From DASUAS01 sp035763625 (lineage in GTDB: Bacteria; Actinomycetota; Acidimicrobiia; IMCC26256; DASPTH01), in assembly GCA_035763625.1 (NCBI GenBank), contig DASUAS010000233.1:1-5288 (forward strand): a stretch of DNA of 5,288 nucleotides, given 5' to 3'. This document shows positions 1 to 5,288 of this stretch, piece by piece. The notes below the pieces were generated by a model, which did no database searches, was not told where the DNA came from, and was given only the letters and a program-made list of their open reading frames with translations. The position numbers and the translations under genes were made by a program. Numbering within the stretch: the stretch's first letter is position 1; every line of letters begins with the position of its first letter.

Positions 1-1
1 C

Positions 2-187
2 ATCGACGACGTGGGCCACGACGCCCTCACCATCCAGGTGGCGGGGGCGCCGGAGAAGCTCGACGCCATGACCGACCTGCTGGCGCCGTTCGGGATCCTC
101 GAGCTCCAGCGCACCGGCCGCATCGCCCTGCCCAAGCTGGCCCGGCGTCCGGCCAAGCTGCGTGCCGTGAAGAACCGCGCGGTCTGA
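2..187 (+). CDS. ilvN: Acetolactate synthase small (regulatory) subunit, 3' end only
   Basis: Only the last 61 codons and a TGA stop are in the window; the start lies upstream. The visible part reads as the C-terminal domain of the IlvN/IlvH family: a β-strand ending in TIQVAGAPEKLDAM, a helix, then LLAPFGILELQRTGRIAL, which matches the family's conserved end (PFGI.E..RTGR.AL). A basic tail of about 17 residues (KLARRPAKLRAVKNRAV) follows. In the known family the N-terminal ACT domain binds valine and the C-terminal domain helps activate the catalytic subunit IlvB; together they make acetolactate from pyruvate in the cytoplasm. The next gene is ilvC, the following enzyme of the pathway, which strongly supports the call. 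The gap to ilvC is 99 bases, so the two may share a transcript. The ACT domain and any upstream ilvB cannot be seen. Confidence 0.9.
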   Translation: MDDVGHDALTIQVAGAPEKLDAMTDLLAPFGILELQRTGRIALPKLARRPAKLRAVKNRAV

Positions 188-220
188 CAGACTGTTTCGC
201 CGCCGAAGACGAACACGAGA

Positions 221-262
221 CGAAGCGGAGCCGTGCTCGCAGAGCGGGACGGCGAAGCGGAG
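221..262 (+). repeat. Short direct repeat in the ilvN-ilvC gap
   Basis: The 10-mer CGAAGCGGAG occurs at 221-230 and again at 253-262, 32 bases apart, in the 99-base non-coding gap before ilvC. Its composition resembles the GC-rich, purine-biased intergenic repeats common in such genomes. No binding protein or leader peptide can be assigned. An in-frame GTG at 233 would place part of this repeat inside ilvC, but the family start argues against that. Confidence 0.4.
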
Positions 263-286
263 TCGACCGATCAGGGAGAGACTCCT

Positions 287-1315
<1,029 letters not shown>

Positions 1316-1323
1316 CGCCACCG

Positions 1324-1368
1324 TTCCCCCGTCGCTCGCCTCCGCTCGCTCCGTCCCGGCGAGCGAGC
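1324..1368 (+). repeat. Post-gene dyad element, copy A (downstream of ilvC)
   Basis: This element starts 9 bases after the ilvC stop. It begins TTCCCCCG, continues with CGCTCGC-type units, and can fold with GCTCGCTC (1344-1351) pairing perfectly with GAGCGAGC (1361-1368) around a 9-base loop. A closely similar element (copy B, 4299-4340) lies 8 bases after another stop codon, in the same orientation relative to its gene. There is no T-run, so it is not a classical intrinsic terminator. It may act as a transcript-end or mRNA-stabilising hairpin, or simply be a dispersed intergenic repeat. Confidence 0.55.
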
Positions 1369-1392
1369 ACGGGCGGAGCCCGCACTCGCTCG
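1360..1392 (+). terminator. Candidate hairpin terminator or 3' stabiliser after ilvC
   Basis: The arm CGAGCGAG (1360-1367) pairs with CTCGCTCG (1385-1392). Inside it, CGGGC (1370-1374) pairs with GCCCG (1378-1382) around a GGA loop, and the two helices are separated only by a CA/CA internal loop. The total is 13 G/C-rich pairs in 33 bases. No T-tract follows, so termination is inferred from position (48-77 bases after the ilvC stop) and stability only. This fold competes with the hairpin in copy A of the dyad element because both use 1361-1367. Confidence 0.4.
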
Positions 1393-1408
1393 GGCGTGCG
1401 GGCGTTCG

Positions 1409-1417
1409 TGGTAATTA
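1409..1417 (+). promoter_or_regulatory. Candidate extended -10 promoter for a leaderless plsY transcript
   Basis: TGGTAATTA is the only A/T-rich island in this gap. TAATTA (1412-1417) resembles a -10 box, although its last base is A rather than the consensus T, and it is preceded by the extended -10 signature TGn. It ends 6 bases before the ATG at 1424, so transcription would begin at or next to the start codon. No Shine-Dalgarno sequence lies before that ATG, which fits a leaderless mRNA, a common arrangement in actinobacteria. No clear -35 box is visible. Confidence 0.4.
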
Positions 1418-1423
1418 CGGCGC

Positions 1424-2047
1424 ATGGCTGACGTCGGGCAGATCCTCGTGGGCGCGCTCGTCGGTTACGTGATCGGGATGTTCCCGTCGGCCGATCTCGT
1501 CGCGCGCCTGGCCTCACGCGGCCCGGACAAGGCTGCGGTCGACCTGCGGGAGTCGGGGAGCGGCAACCCGGGTGGGCTCAACGCGGCACGCGTGCTGGGC
1601 AAGAAGTGGGGTCTGCTCGTCATCGTGATGGACGCGGCCAAGGGCGCGCTCGCGGGGTTCGTCGGGTTGGCGCTGGGCGACGCGGGTGCGTACGCGGCCG
1701 GGACCGCGGTCATCGCAGGACACTGCTGGCCCGTCTACAACGGCTTCCGCGGCGGCAAGGGCGTCGCGGCCGCGGGCGGGTCGTTCTTCTCGGTGTTCCC
1801 GCCCCTGGTGGCGATCGACGGGTTCACCGCCGGCGCAGTCGCCTTCCTCGGCAAGAGCTCCCGCTTGGCGATCAAGGTGGCGCTGGTGGTCTGGGTGGTG
1901 GCGGCCGTGGTCTGGTGGGCGGGCGACTTGAGCCTCTGGTGGGGACCGGAACCCGGCTTCGGGCTGGTCGTGTACGCGGTCCTCGGCGCGGCGATGATCC
2001 AGGCCCGGTTCACGGTGTCCGCGCGCGCGGGTGGCGGCGACCTGTAA
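1424..2047 (+). CDS. plsY: PlsY-like glycerol-3-phosphate acyltransferase (membrane protein)
   Basis: PlsY transfers an acyl chain from acyl-phosphate to glycerol-3-phosphate to give lysophosphatidate, the first acylation in phospholipid synthesis, at the inner membrane. The 207-residue product has the family's usual length and a multi-spanning hydrophobic pattern (about 5-25, 62-80, 84-98, 120-142, 148-166 and 179-193). Family motifs are visible: GYVIGMFPSADLVARL (14-29); SGSGNPGGLNAARVLG (44-59), compared with the usual SGN.GATN; DAAKG (70-74); and GHCWPVYNGFRGGKGVA (99-115). It departs from the textbook enzyme in three places: GATN reads GGLN, the Thr after GGKGVA is Ala, and the C-terminal HR.NI.RL-type segment is not apparent, the protein ending in QARFTVSARAGGGDL. 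It therefore looks like a divergent actinobacterial branch; activity on glycerol-3-phosphate is inferred. The ATG at 1424 lacks a ribosome binding site. The next gene begins 44 bases later on the same strand. Confidence 0.82.
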   Translation: MADVGQILVGALVGYVIGMFPSADLVARLASRGPDKAAVDLRESGSGNPGGLNAARVLGKKWGLLVIVMDAAKGALAGFVGLALGDAGAYAAGTAVIAGHCWPVYNGFRGGKGVAAAGGSFFSVFPPLVAIDGFTAGAVAFLGKSSRLAIKVALVVWVVAAVVWWAGDLSLWWGPEPGFGLVVYAVLGAAMIQARFTVSARAGGGDL

Positions 2048-2054
2048 GGTCTCC

Positions 2055-2077
2055 GGTCGTTCGAAGGCGAGACGACC
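2055..2077 (+). other. Short hairpin just upstream of a ribosome binding site
   Basis: GGTCGT (2055-2060) is the exact inverted complement of ACGACC (2072-2077), leaving an 11-base loop. The hairpin lies 7 bases after the plsY-like stop and directly abuts the AGGGAG ribosome binding site (2078-2083) of the next gene. It could mark the plsY 3' end or influence translation of the secreted protein. A stem of only six pairs is weak evidence in DNA this rich in GC. Confidence 0.3.
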
Positions 2078-2090
2078 AGGGAGTGGGGAC

Positions 2091-2630
2091 ATGAGGCAGA
2101 CGGCCAGGATCCTGGTCATCGCGGCGTTCGCGGCGGGCGCGGTCGCGCTGGGTGCAGCGCCGAGCGGAGCGGGCGCGCCGCCCACGAACTCGTTCACGGT
2201 GGTCAAGCAGGTGACCGGGCCGGTGCCGGCGGGCACGACGTTCACCGTCGAGGTCACGTGCGAGAGCCAGCTCCAGCCGGTCGCGCAGGCACCCACCCCG
2301 ACGGAGATCACCTTCGACGCCAACGGCGACCCGACGAGCAACAACGTCGTGACCGCGGGCGCGGGGATGCAGTGCACCGCGAACGAAACCGTCAACGGCG
2401 GTGCGACGTCGACCACGTACGCGTGCAGCATCGTCCGCGGCGACACCGACCAGAGCGGGCCGCCGTTCCTCGGCAACTGCGGACCCGACGACAACCAGGC
2501 CACGTTCGGCGACGTGATCGGCGACGCCGCCACCATCACCGTCACCAACACGTTCCCGCCCGCGCCGCCGATCCAGCCGATCACGCCGGCGGCGCAGGCC
2601 GTGCAGGCCGCTCCCGTCTTCACGGGGTAG
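2091..2630 (+). CDS. Secreted DUF5979-like (Ig/prealbumin-like β-sandwich) protein
   Basis: The 179-residue product starts at an ATG with a good ribosome binding site (AGGGAG, 2078-2083, 7-base spacer). Residues 1-30 form a Sec-type signal peptide: MRQTAR, a hydrophobic core (ILVIAAFAAGAVALGAA), then a small-residue cleavage region near GAGA. The mature part opens with FTVVKQVTGPVPAGTTFTVE and ends with ATITVTNTF, the boundaries I associate with the DUF5979 β-sandwich repeats of actinobacterial surface proteins; only one repeat is present. Four cysteines (57, 95, 112, 130) could form two disulfides outside the cell. After the domain comes a Pro/Ala-rich tail (PPAPPIQPITPAAQAVQ) ending in APVFTG. 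There is no C-terminal membrane segment or LPxTG anchor, so the protein should be released or held non-covalently. Its function is unknown; the family label is by pattern only. It lies directly upstream of an ECF sigma factor gene on the same strand. Confidence 0.75.
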   Translation: MRQTARILVIAAFAAGAVALGAAPSGAGAPPTNSFTVVKQVTGPVPAGTTFTVEVTCESQLQPVAQAPTPTEITFDANGDPTSNNVVTAGAGMQCTANETVNGGATSTTYACSIVRGDTDQSGPPFLGNCGPDDNQATFGDVIGDAATITVTNTFPPAPPIQPITPAAQAVQAAPVFTG

Positions 2631-2641
2631 CGCGGCGCACG

Positions 2642-2651
2642 TCACCGGTGA
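2642..2651. promoter_or_regulatory. Perfect 10-bp palindrome upstream of the sigma factor gene
   Basis: TCACCGGTGA is a perfect inverted repeat lying 11 bases after the stop of the secreted-protein gene and 15 bases before the proposed sigma factor start. In the 36-base gap between those genes it is the only symmetrical sequence I found. It could be an operator for a dimeric regulator, but short GC-rich palindromes arise by chance and no regulator is identified. Confidence 0.3.
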
Positions 2652-2666
2652 TCCGGGTCGGGGCCG

Positions 2667-3287
2667 GTGGCGAATGAACCGTCGATGGGTGCGGTCGTGA
2701 CCACCGATCGTCGCGCCACGATGCGCGCAGTCGCTCCGAGCGACTGGGAGGCGGCGGTGCGCGATCGCGTCGTGGCCGGCGACGACGTCGCCCTGCGCGA
2801 GGTCTACGACCAGTACGCCTCGTTCGTCTACGGCGTCGCGGTGCGGGTGATCGGTGACGCGAGGGCGGCCGAGGACGTCAGCCAGGACGTGTTCGTCTCG
2901 TTCTGGGAACGGCCGGGGGCGTTCGATCCGGCGCGCGGCAGCCTGCGCACGTGGCTCGGGACACTCACGCACCGGCGCGCCGTCGATCACGTGCGGCGCG
3001 AGGAGGCGGGCCGTCGTCGCGCTGAACGCGACGCGACGCGCGCGGTTGCCGCGCCCGACGTCGAGGAGATGGCCACCGCGCTCCTCACCGCCGAACGGGT
3101 GCGTGCCGCGCTCGACGAGTTGCCCGAGGGGCAGCGACGCGCGGTGCAACTCGCCTACTTCGGGGGCCGGACGTACCGCCAGGTGGCCGAGACGCTGGGC
3201 ATCCCGGAAGGCACCGCCAAGTCGCGGATGCGGCTCGCCCTGCGCCGCATCGCCGATGCGCTCGAAGCCGAGGGGGGTGAGTGGTGA
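2667..3287 (+). CDS. RNA polymerase sigma factor, ECF (sigma-70) family
   Basis: This 206-residue protein has only regions 2 and 4, the layout of an ECF sigma factor, which directs RNA polymerase to a small regulon. Region 2 spans about 43-112: YDQYASFVYGVAVRVIGD, then AEDVSQDVFVSFWERP (core polymerase-binding helix), then GSLRTWLGTLTHRRAVDHVRR (the -10 recognition segment). A linker rich in Arg and Ala follows. Region 4 is about 150-197, with LPEGQRRAVQLAYFGG and the helix-turn-helix YRQVAETLGIPEGTAKSRMRLALRRI. The linker and the RskA-like partner recall SigK-type ECFs, but I cannot assign an exact ECF group. The start is uncertain: GTG 2667 is used; ATG 2685 and GTG 2697 are in frame, and none has an ideal ribosome binding site. 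Its 3' end overlaps the anti-sigma gene by 4 bases, so it is probably held inactive by that partner. Confidence 0.93.
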   Translation: MANEPSMGAVVTTDRRATMRAVAPSDWEAAVRDRVVAGDDVALREVYDQYASFVYGVAVRVIGDARAAEDVSQDVFVSFWERPGAFDPARGSLRTWLGTLTHRRAVDHVRREEAGRRRAERDATRAVAAPDVEEMATALLTAERVRAALDELPEGQRRAVQLAYFGGRTYRQVAETLGIPEGTAKSRMRLALRRIADALEAEGGEW

Positions 3288-4291
3288 ACCCTCGAGAACT
3301 GTCCGATGCCGAGGTCGGAGAGCTGCTCGGTGCCTACGCGCTCGACGCGTGCGAGCCCGGGGAGACCGCCGCCATCGAAGCGGTGCTGGCGCGACGCCCC
3401 GACCTCGCGCTCGAGGCCGCTCGGCTGGCCAGCGTCGCCGCATGGCTCGGCGCCGCCGACGCCACCGAGCCGCCCGCGCGCATGCGCGCCGGCGTGCTCG
3501 ACGCGGCCGCGGCGCGGCGCATGGGACCGGTCGATCCGGTCATCGACGTGTACGTCTCGCTGTCGGAACGGCTCGGACAGGTGATCGGCGACCTCCCCGA
3601 CGACGTGCTCGACGTCGTCACCCCGAACGGGCTCACCGCCCACGACCTCGTGGTGCACATGGCCGCGCAGGAGAGCCTGCTGGCCCAGAACCTCGGCACG
3701 CCGACCATCGACGACCTCCGCGAGGAGGAGATCGACCCACGCACCGAGGCGCTCCTGCCGCGTTTCGCCGGGCGCGAGCTCGACGACGCCGTCACGCTGT
3801 GGCGCGACTCGGTGGAGGCGAACCGCGCCTGGGCCGAGGCCAACCCCGATCGCACGGCCATCTGGCGGGGCCTCGGGCTCACGCGCGACGACACGCTGCT
3901 CGTGCGTGCGTTCGAGACGTGGGTCCACACCGAGGACCTGCAGCAGGCGTGCGGTCGGCCCCGCACACCACCCGAGCCCCGGCACCTGTCGCTGATGTCG
4001 GAGCTCGCCAGCCGCATCCTGCCGCTCGCGCTGGCGATGGCCGGCGGTGTCCACGACGGCCGGACGGCGCGGTTGGTGCTCACCGGCCCCGGCGGTGGTG
4101 ACTGGCTCGTGCCGCTCGGCGCGGGTGACACCACGACCGAACCCGACGTCACCATCACCGCCGACGTGGTCGACTGGTGCCACCTCGTCGGCGCACGCGT
4201 CGCGCCCGACGAGTTGCGGGTCGTGGTCGACGGCGACCGGGAGCTCGGGCGCGACGTCGTGGCCGCCGCACCCGCGCTGGCGACGCTCTAG
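3284..4291 (+). CDS. Anti-sigma factor: RskA-like N-terminal domain fused to an MDMPI-type domain
   Basis: The GTG at 3284 forms a GTGA overlap with the sigma stop, and GGGGGG (3272-3277) lies 6 bases before it; GTG 3281 is an alternative one codon longer. Product numbering (335 residues) is from 3284. Residues 5-79 resemble the RskA-type anti-sigma domain: LLGAYALDACEPGE, a helix ending in WLGAAD, then PPARMRAGVLDAAAARR. There is no HxxxCxxC zinc motif. Instead of the usual transmembrane helix, residues 80-335 match the mycothiol-dependent maleylpyruvate isomerase/DinB-like family: four-helix part with LTAHDLVVHMAAQE (118-131), then RAFETWVHTEDLQQACG (209-225), then a C-terminal α/β domain (VLTGPGGGDWLVPL to PDELRVVVDGD). 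The family's metal ligands His, Glu and His appear as H125, E211 and H215. No membrane segment is visible, so it should be cytoplasmic. Predicted role: bind the upstream sigma factor and release it when the MDMPI domain meets its signal; that signal is unknown. Confidence 0.85.
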   Translation: MNPRELSDAEVGELLGAYALDACEPGETAAIEAVLARRPDLALEAARLASVAAWLGAADATEPPARMRAGVLDAAAARRMGPVDPVIDVYVSLSERLGQVIGDLPDDVLDVVTPNGLTAHDLVVHMAAQESLLAQNLGTPTIDDLREEEIDPRTEALLPRFAGRELDDAVTLWRDSVEANRAWAEANPDRTAIWRGLGLTRDDTLLVRAFETWVHTEDLQQACGRPRTPPEPRHLSLMSELASRILPLALAMAGGVHDGRTARLVLTGPGGGDWLVPLGAGDTTTEPDVTITADVVDWCHLVGARVAPDELRVVVDGDRELGRDVVAAAPALATL

Positions 4292-4298
4292 ACGGCGC

Positions 4299-4340
4299 TT
4301 CCCCCGCTCGCTCCCGCTCGCTGCGTCTCCGCGGGCGAGC
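4299..4340 (+). terminator. Post-gene dyad element, copy B; candidate terminator in the convergent gap
   Basis: This second copy of the ilvC-downstream element begins 8 bases after the anti-sigma stop with the same TTCCCCCG, then CGCTCGC-type units, then CGTC and GCGAGC near its end. It can fold as GCTCGC (4316-4321) with GCGAGC (4335-4340), with an inner GCG/CGC helix (4323-4325 with 4330-4332) around TCTC. It fills most of the 63 bases between two converging genes, where termination from both sides is expected. No T-tract is present on either strand, so the terminator role is inferred from position and fold. Confidence 0.45.
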
Positions 4341-4354
4341 TGGTCACGGCCGGT

Positions 4355-4645
4355 CTACTCCGAGTCGGCGGCGGCTTCGTCGTCGGCGGCCGCGCTCGCG
4401 GCGAGCTCCGCTTCGACGGCGTTGATCTCGGCGACGATGCGCGCGATCTCGACCTCGGCGTCGACGCCCTCGGCGGTGGTGCCCGACTTCTGGGCGTACA
4501 CCACGCCACCGAGCTCTTCCTTCAGGTCGCCGACCTTCTTCTTGAGCTTCTGCTCGTCGATCTTGTCCTGACCCGCCTTGACGCCTTCCTTCGCGAGGTC
4601 GGCGCCCTTCTGTGCGGTTTCCTTGACCTTGTCGAGAAGACCCAT
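4355..4645 (-). CDS. Small charged α-helical protein, conserved actinobacterial type, function unknown
   Basis: This gene encodes 96 residues from an ATG at 4645-4643 with a textbook ribosome binding site: AAGGAG at 4658-4653, 7-base spacer. The first half is highly charged and helical, MGLLDKVKETAQKGADLAKE and on to about residue 46, rich in Lys, Glu and Ala with regularly spaced hydrophobics, so an amphipathic helix or coiled coil is likely. A short conserved-looking core, LKEELGGVVYAQKSG (about 41-55), is followed by a second helix (VDAEVEIARIVAEINAVEAEL) and an acidic, alanine-rich tail. There is no signal peptide or membrane segment, and no cysteine for a zinc ribbon, which some similar small proteins carry. 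I recognise the general type from actinobacterial genomes but know no assigned function. It lies downstream of the EAL gene on the same strand, with a 52-base gap, and converges with the anti-sigma gene. Confidence 0.82.
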   Translation of the reverse strand: MGLLDKVKETAQKGADLAKEGVKAGQDKIDEQKLKKKVGDLKEELGGVVYAQKSGTTAEGVDAEVEIARIVAEINAVEAELAASAAADDEAAADSE

Positions 4646-4694
4646 CGGGTCGCTCCTTCACTTGGTGGCGCTTCCGGGAAACCCCGATGCGAGG

Positions 4695-4700
4695 AGGTTA
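4695..4700 (-). promoter_or_regulatory. Weak -10-like box ahead of the small helical protein gene
   Basis: On the minus strand TAACCT (4700-4695) fits the actinobacterial TAnnnT -10 pattern and overlaps the TAA stop of the EAL gene. It would give a leader of roughly 40-45 bases containing the strong AAGGAG site. At 17-base spacing the -35 position reads TGCTCG, a poor match. An independent promoter is possible but read-through from the EAL gene is equally plausible. Confidence 0.2.
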
Positions 4701-5288
4701 GGCCGGTTGTTGACGCACGAGCACCAGTCGCGGTGTCGCGAGCTCCTCGGGCGCGCCGAGGTGGTAGCCCTGCGCGCGGTCGCATCCGAGCTCGGCGAGA
4801 CGCTGCTGCTGCTCCTCGGTCTCGACGCCTTCCGCGCTCACGACCATGCCGAGCGCGTGGGCCATGTCGATGGTCGCGGCGACGATGGCATCGTCCGCCG
4901 CGCTGCGTCCCAGGCCCTCGACGAACATGCGGTCGATCTTGAGCTGGTCGAACGGGTACCGACGGAGATACGTGAGCGACGAGCCCCCGGTGCCGAAGTC
5001 GTCGATCGCGAGCTGCACACCGACGTCCTTGAGGGCCGACAACGCGTCCCCCATCGTGTCGAGGTCTTCGAGCAGCGCGCTCTCGGACACCTCGAGGCAC
5101 AACGTCGTGGGGTCGACGCCGGCATCGCGGGCGGTGCGCGCGACGAGCTCGGGGAAGTCGGGGCGCTGGAGCTGCCGCGCCGACACGTTGATCGACACGG
5201 TGAGGGGGGTGTCGTCGCCGGTGTGGCGGATCGCGCGCGCGACTTCACACGCCTGGCCGAACACCCACGCGCCCATCGGCACGATGAT
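4698..5288 (-). CDS. EAL-domain c-di-GMP phosphodiesterase, C-terminal part (5' end outside the window)
   Basis: The last 196 residues are visible, ending at TAA (4700-4698); the reading frame continues past the window edge, so the GTG at 5282 is internal (…IIVPMGAWVFGQAC, the usual start of the second EAL helix). Residues below count from the window edge. Conserved features are VSINVSARQL with N34, LCLEVSES with E66, IDDFGTGGSSL with D96 and D97, FDQLKIDR with K117, VSAEGVET with E153 and E156, and RAQGYHLG with Q173. These are the metal-binding, catalytic and loop-6 positions of active EAL enzymes, which hydrolyse c-di-GMP to pGpG, so the domain looks catalytically competent. The EAL signature itself, and any GGDEF, PAS or membrane sensor region, lie outside the window. 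In tandem GGDEF-EAL proteins the EAL domain is usually last, as it is here. The small helical protein gene follows on the same strand. Confidence 0.93.
   Translation of the reverse strand: MIVPMGAWVFGQACEVARAIRHTGDDTPLTVSINVSARQLQRPDFPELVARTARDAGVDPTTLCLEVSESALLEDLDTMGDALSALKDVGVQLAIDDFGTGGSSLTYLRRYPFDQLKIDRMFVEGLGRSAADDAIVAATIDMAHALGMVVSAEGVETEEQQQRLAELGCDRAQGYHLGAPEELATPRLVLVRQQPA

Noticed and set aside
233..286. N-terminal extension of ilvC from the GTG at 233
   Set aside because: The 18 extra residues have no family likeness and the GTG at 287 has a well-placed ribosome binding site and the usual family start.
1514..2623. Minus-strand open frame (369 codons) opposite the plsY-like and secreted protein genes
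   Set aside because: The hydrophobic first part is the antisense of a β-rich exported protein; no family signature is visible.
2618..2643. ECF-type autoregulated promoter before the sigma gene (CGTC at 2640-2643 as -10)
   Set aside because: No GGAAC-like -35 lies at the expected 16-17 base spacing.
2010..3443. Long minus-strand open frame (477 codons) opposite the secreted protein and sigma genes
   Set aside because: It is rich in Arg, Gly and His, has no recognisable domain, and overlaps well-supported genes; such frames are expected opposite high-GC genes.
3990..4060. Possible transmembrane helix in the anti-sigma protein (RILPLALAMAGG region)
   Set aside because: The hydrophobic run is only about 12 residues, flanked by polar residues, and fits a helix of the MDMPI fold.
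2854..4101. Plus-strand alternative frame (415 codons) across the sigma and anti-sigma genes
   Set aside because: The product is low-complexity Arg/Ala-rich sequence spanning two genuine genes in another frame.
3155..4183. Long minus-strand open frame (342 codons) opposite the anti-sigma gene
   Set aside because: It has no domain pattern, lies antisense to a protein with clear conserved motifs, and has no credible start signal.

Overview
This window is a GC-rich, densely packed stretch of bacterial chromosome. It has strong G/C bias at third codon positions, GTG starts next to good ribosome binding sites, and several families that fit a high-GC actinobacterium. A protein with a mycothiol-dependent maleylpyruvate isomerase (MDMPI) fold suggests a mycothiol-making lineage. 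The mix of a PlsY-like protein, a DUF5979-like secreted protein and MDMPI reminds me of Acidimicrobiia, but that placement is an inference from gene content, not a search result.

Layout: (1) Positions 2-1315 hold the end of a branched-chain amino acid block, ilvN (3' end only) followed by a complete ilvC. (2) An ilvC 3' region with strong dyad symmetry (1316-1423) leads to a possibly leaderless plsY-like membrane acyltransferase gene (1424-2047). (3) A small exported protein of the DUF5979 type (2091-2630) precedes an ECF sigma factor gene (2667-3287). The sigma gene is translationally coupled, by a GTGA overlap, to a gene for an unusual anti-sigma protein (3284-4291). (4) A short convergent gap (4292-4354) carries a second copy of the element found after ilvC. 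(5) On the minus strand lie a small helical charged protein (4355-4645) and, upstream of it, the 3' end of an EAL-domain c-di-GMP phosphodiesterase gene (4698-5288) that runs off the window.

How the genes work together: IlvN regulates acetolactate synthase, whose product is the substrate of IlvC, so these two form one pathway for valine, leucine and isoleucine. PlsY-type enzymes feed phospholipid synthesis. The sigma/anti-sigma pair is a self-contained signalling module. Its anti-sigma partner has an RskA-like N-terminal domain, but the usual membrane anchor and extracytoplasmic domain are replaced by a complete cytoplasmic MDMPI-type metal-binding domain. This is the most interesting item here, because it suggests a soluble sensor of thiol, metal or small-molecule state rather than an envelope-stress sensor. 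The secreted protein just upstream could be a target of the sigma factor, but only proximity supports that.

No tRNA, rRNA, CRISPR array, insertion sequence or phage gene was seen, and no gene-free stretch exceeds about 110 bases.
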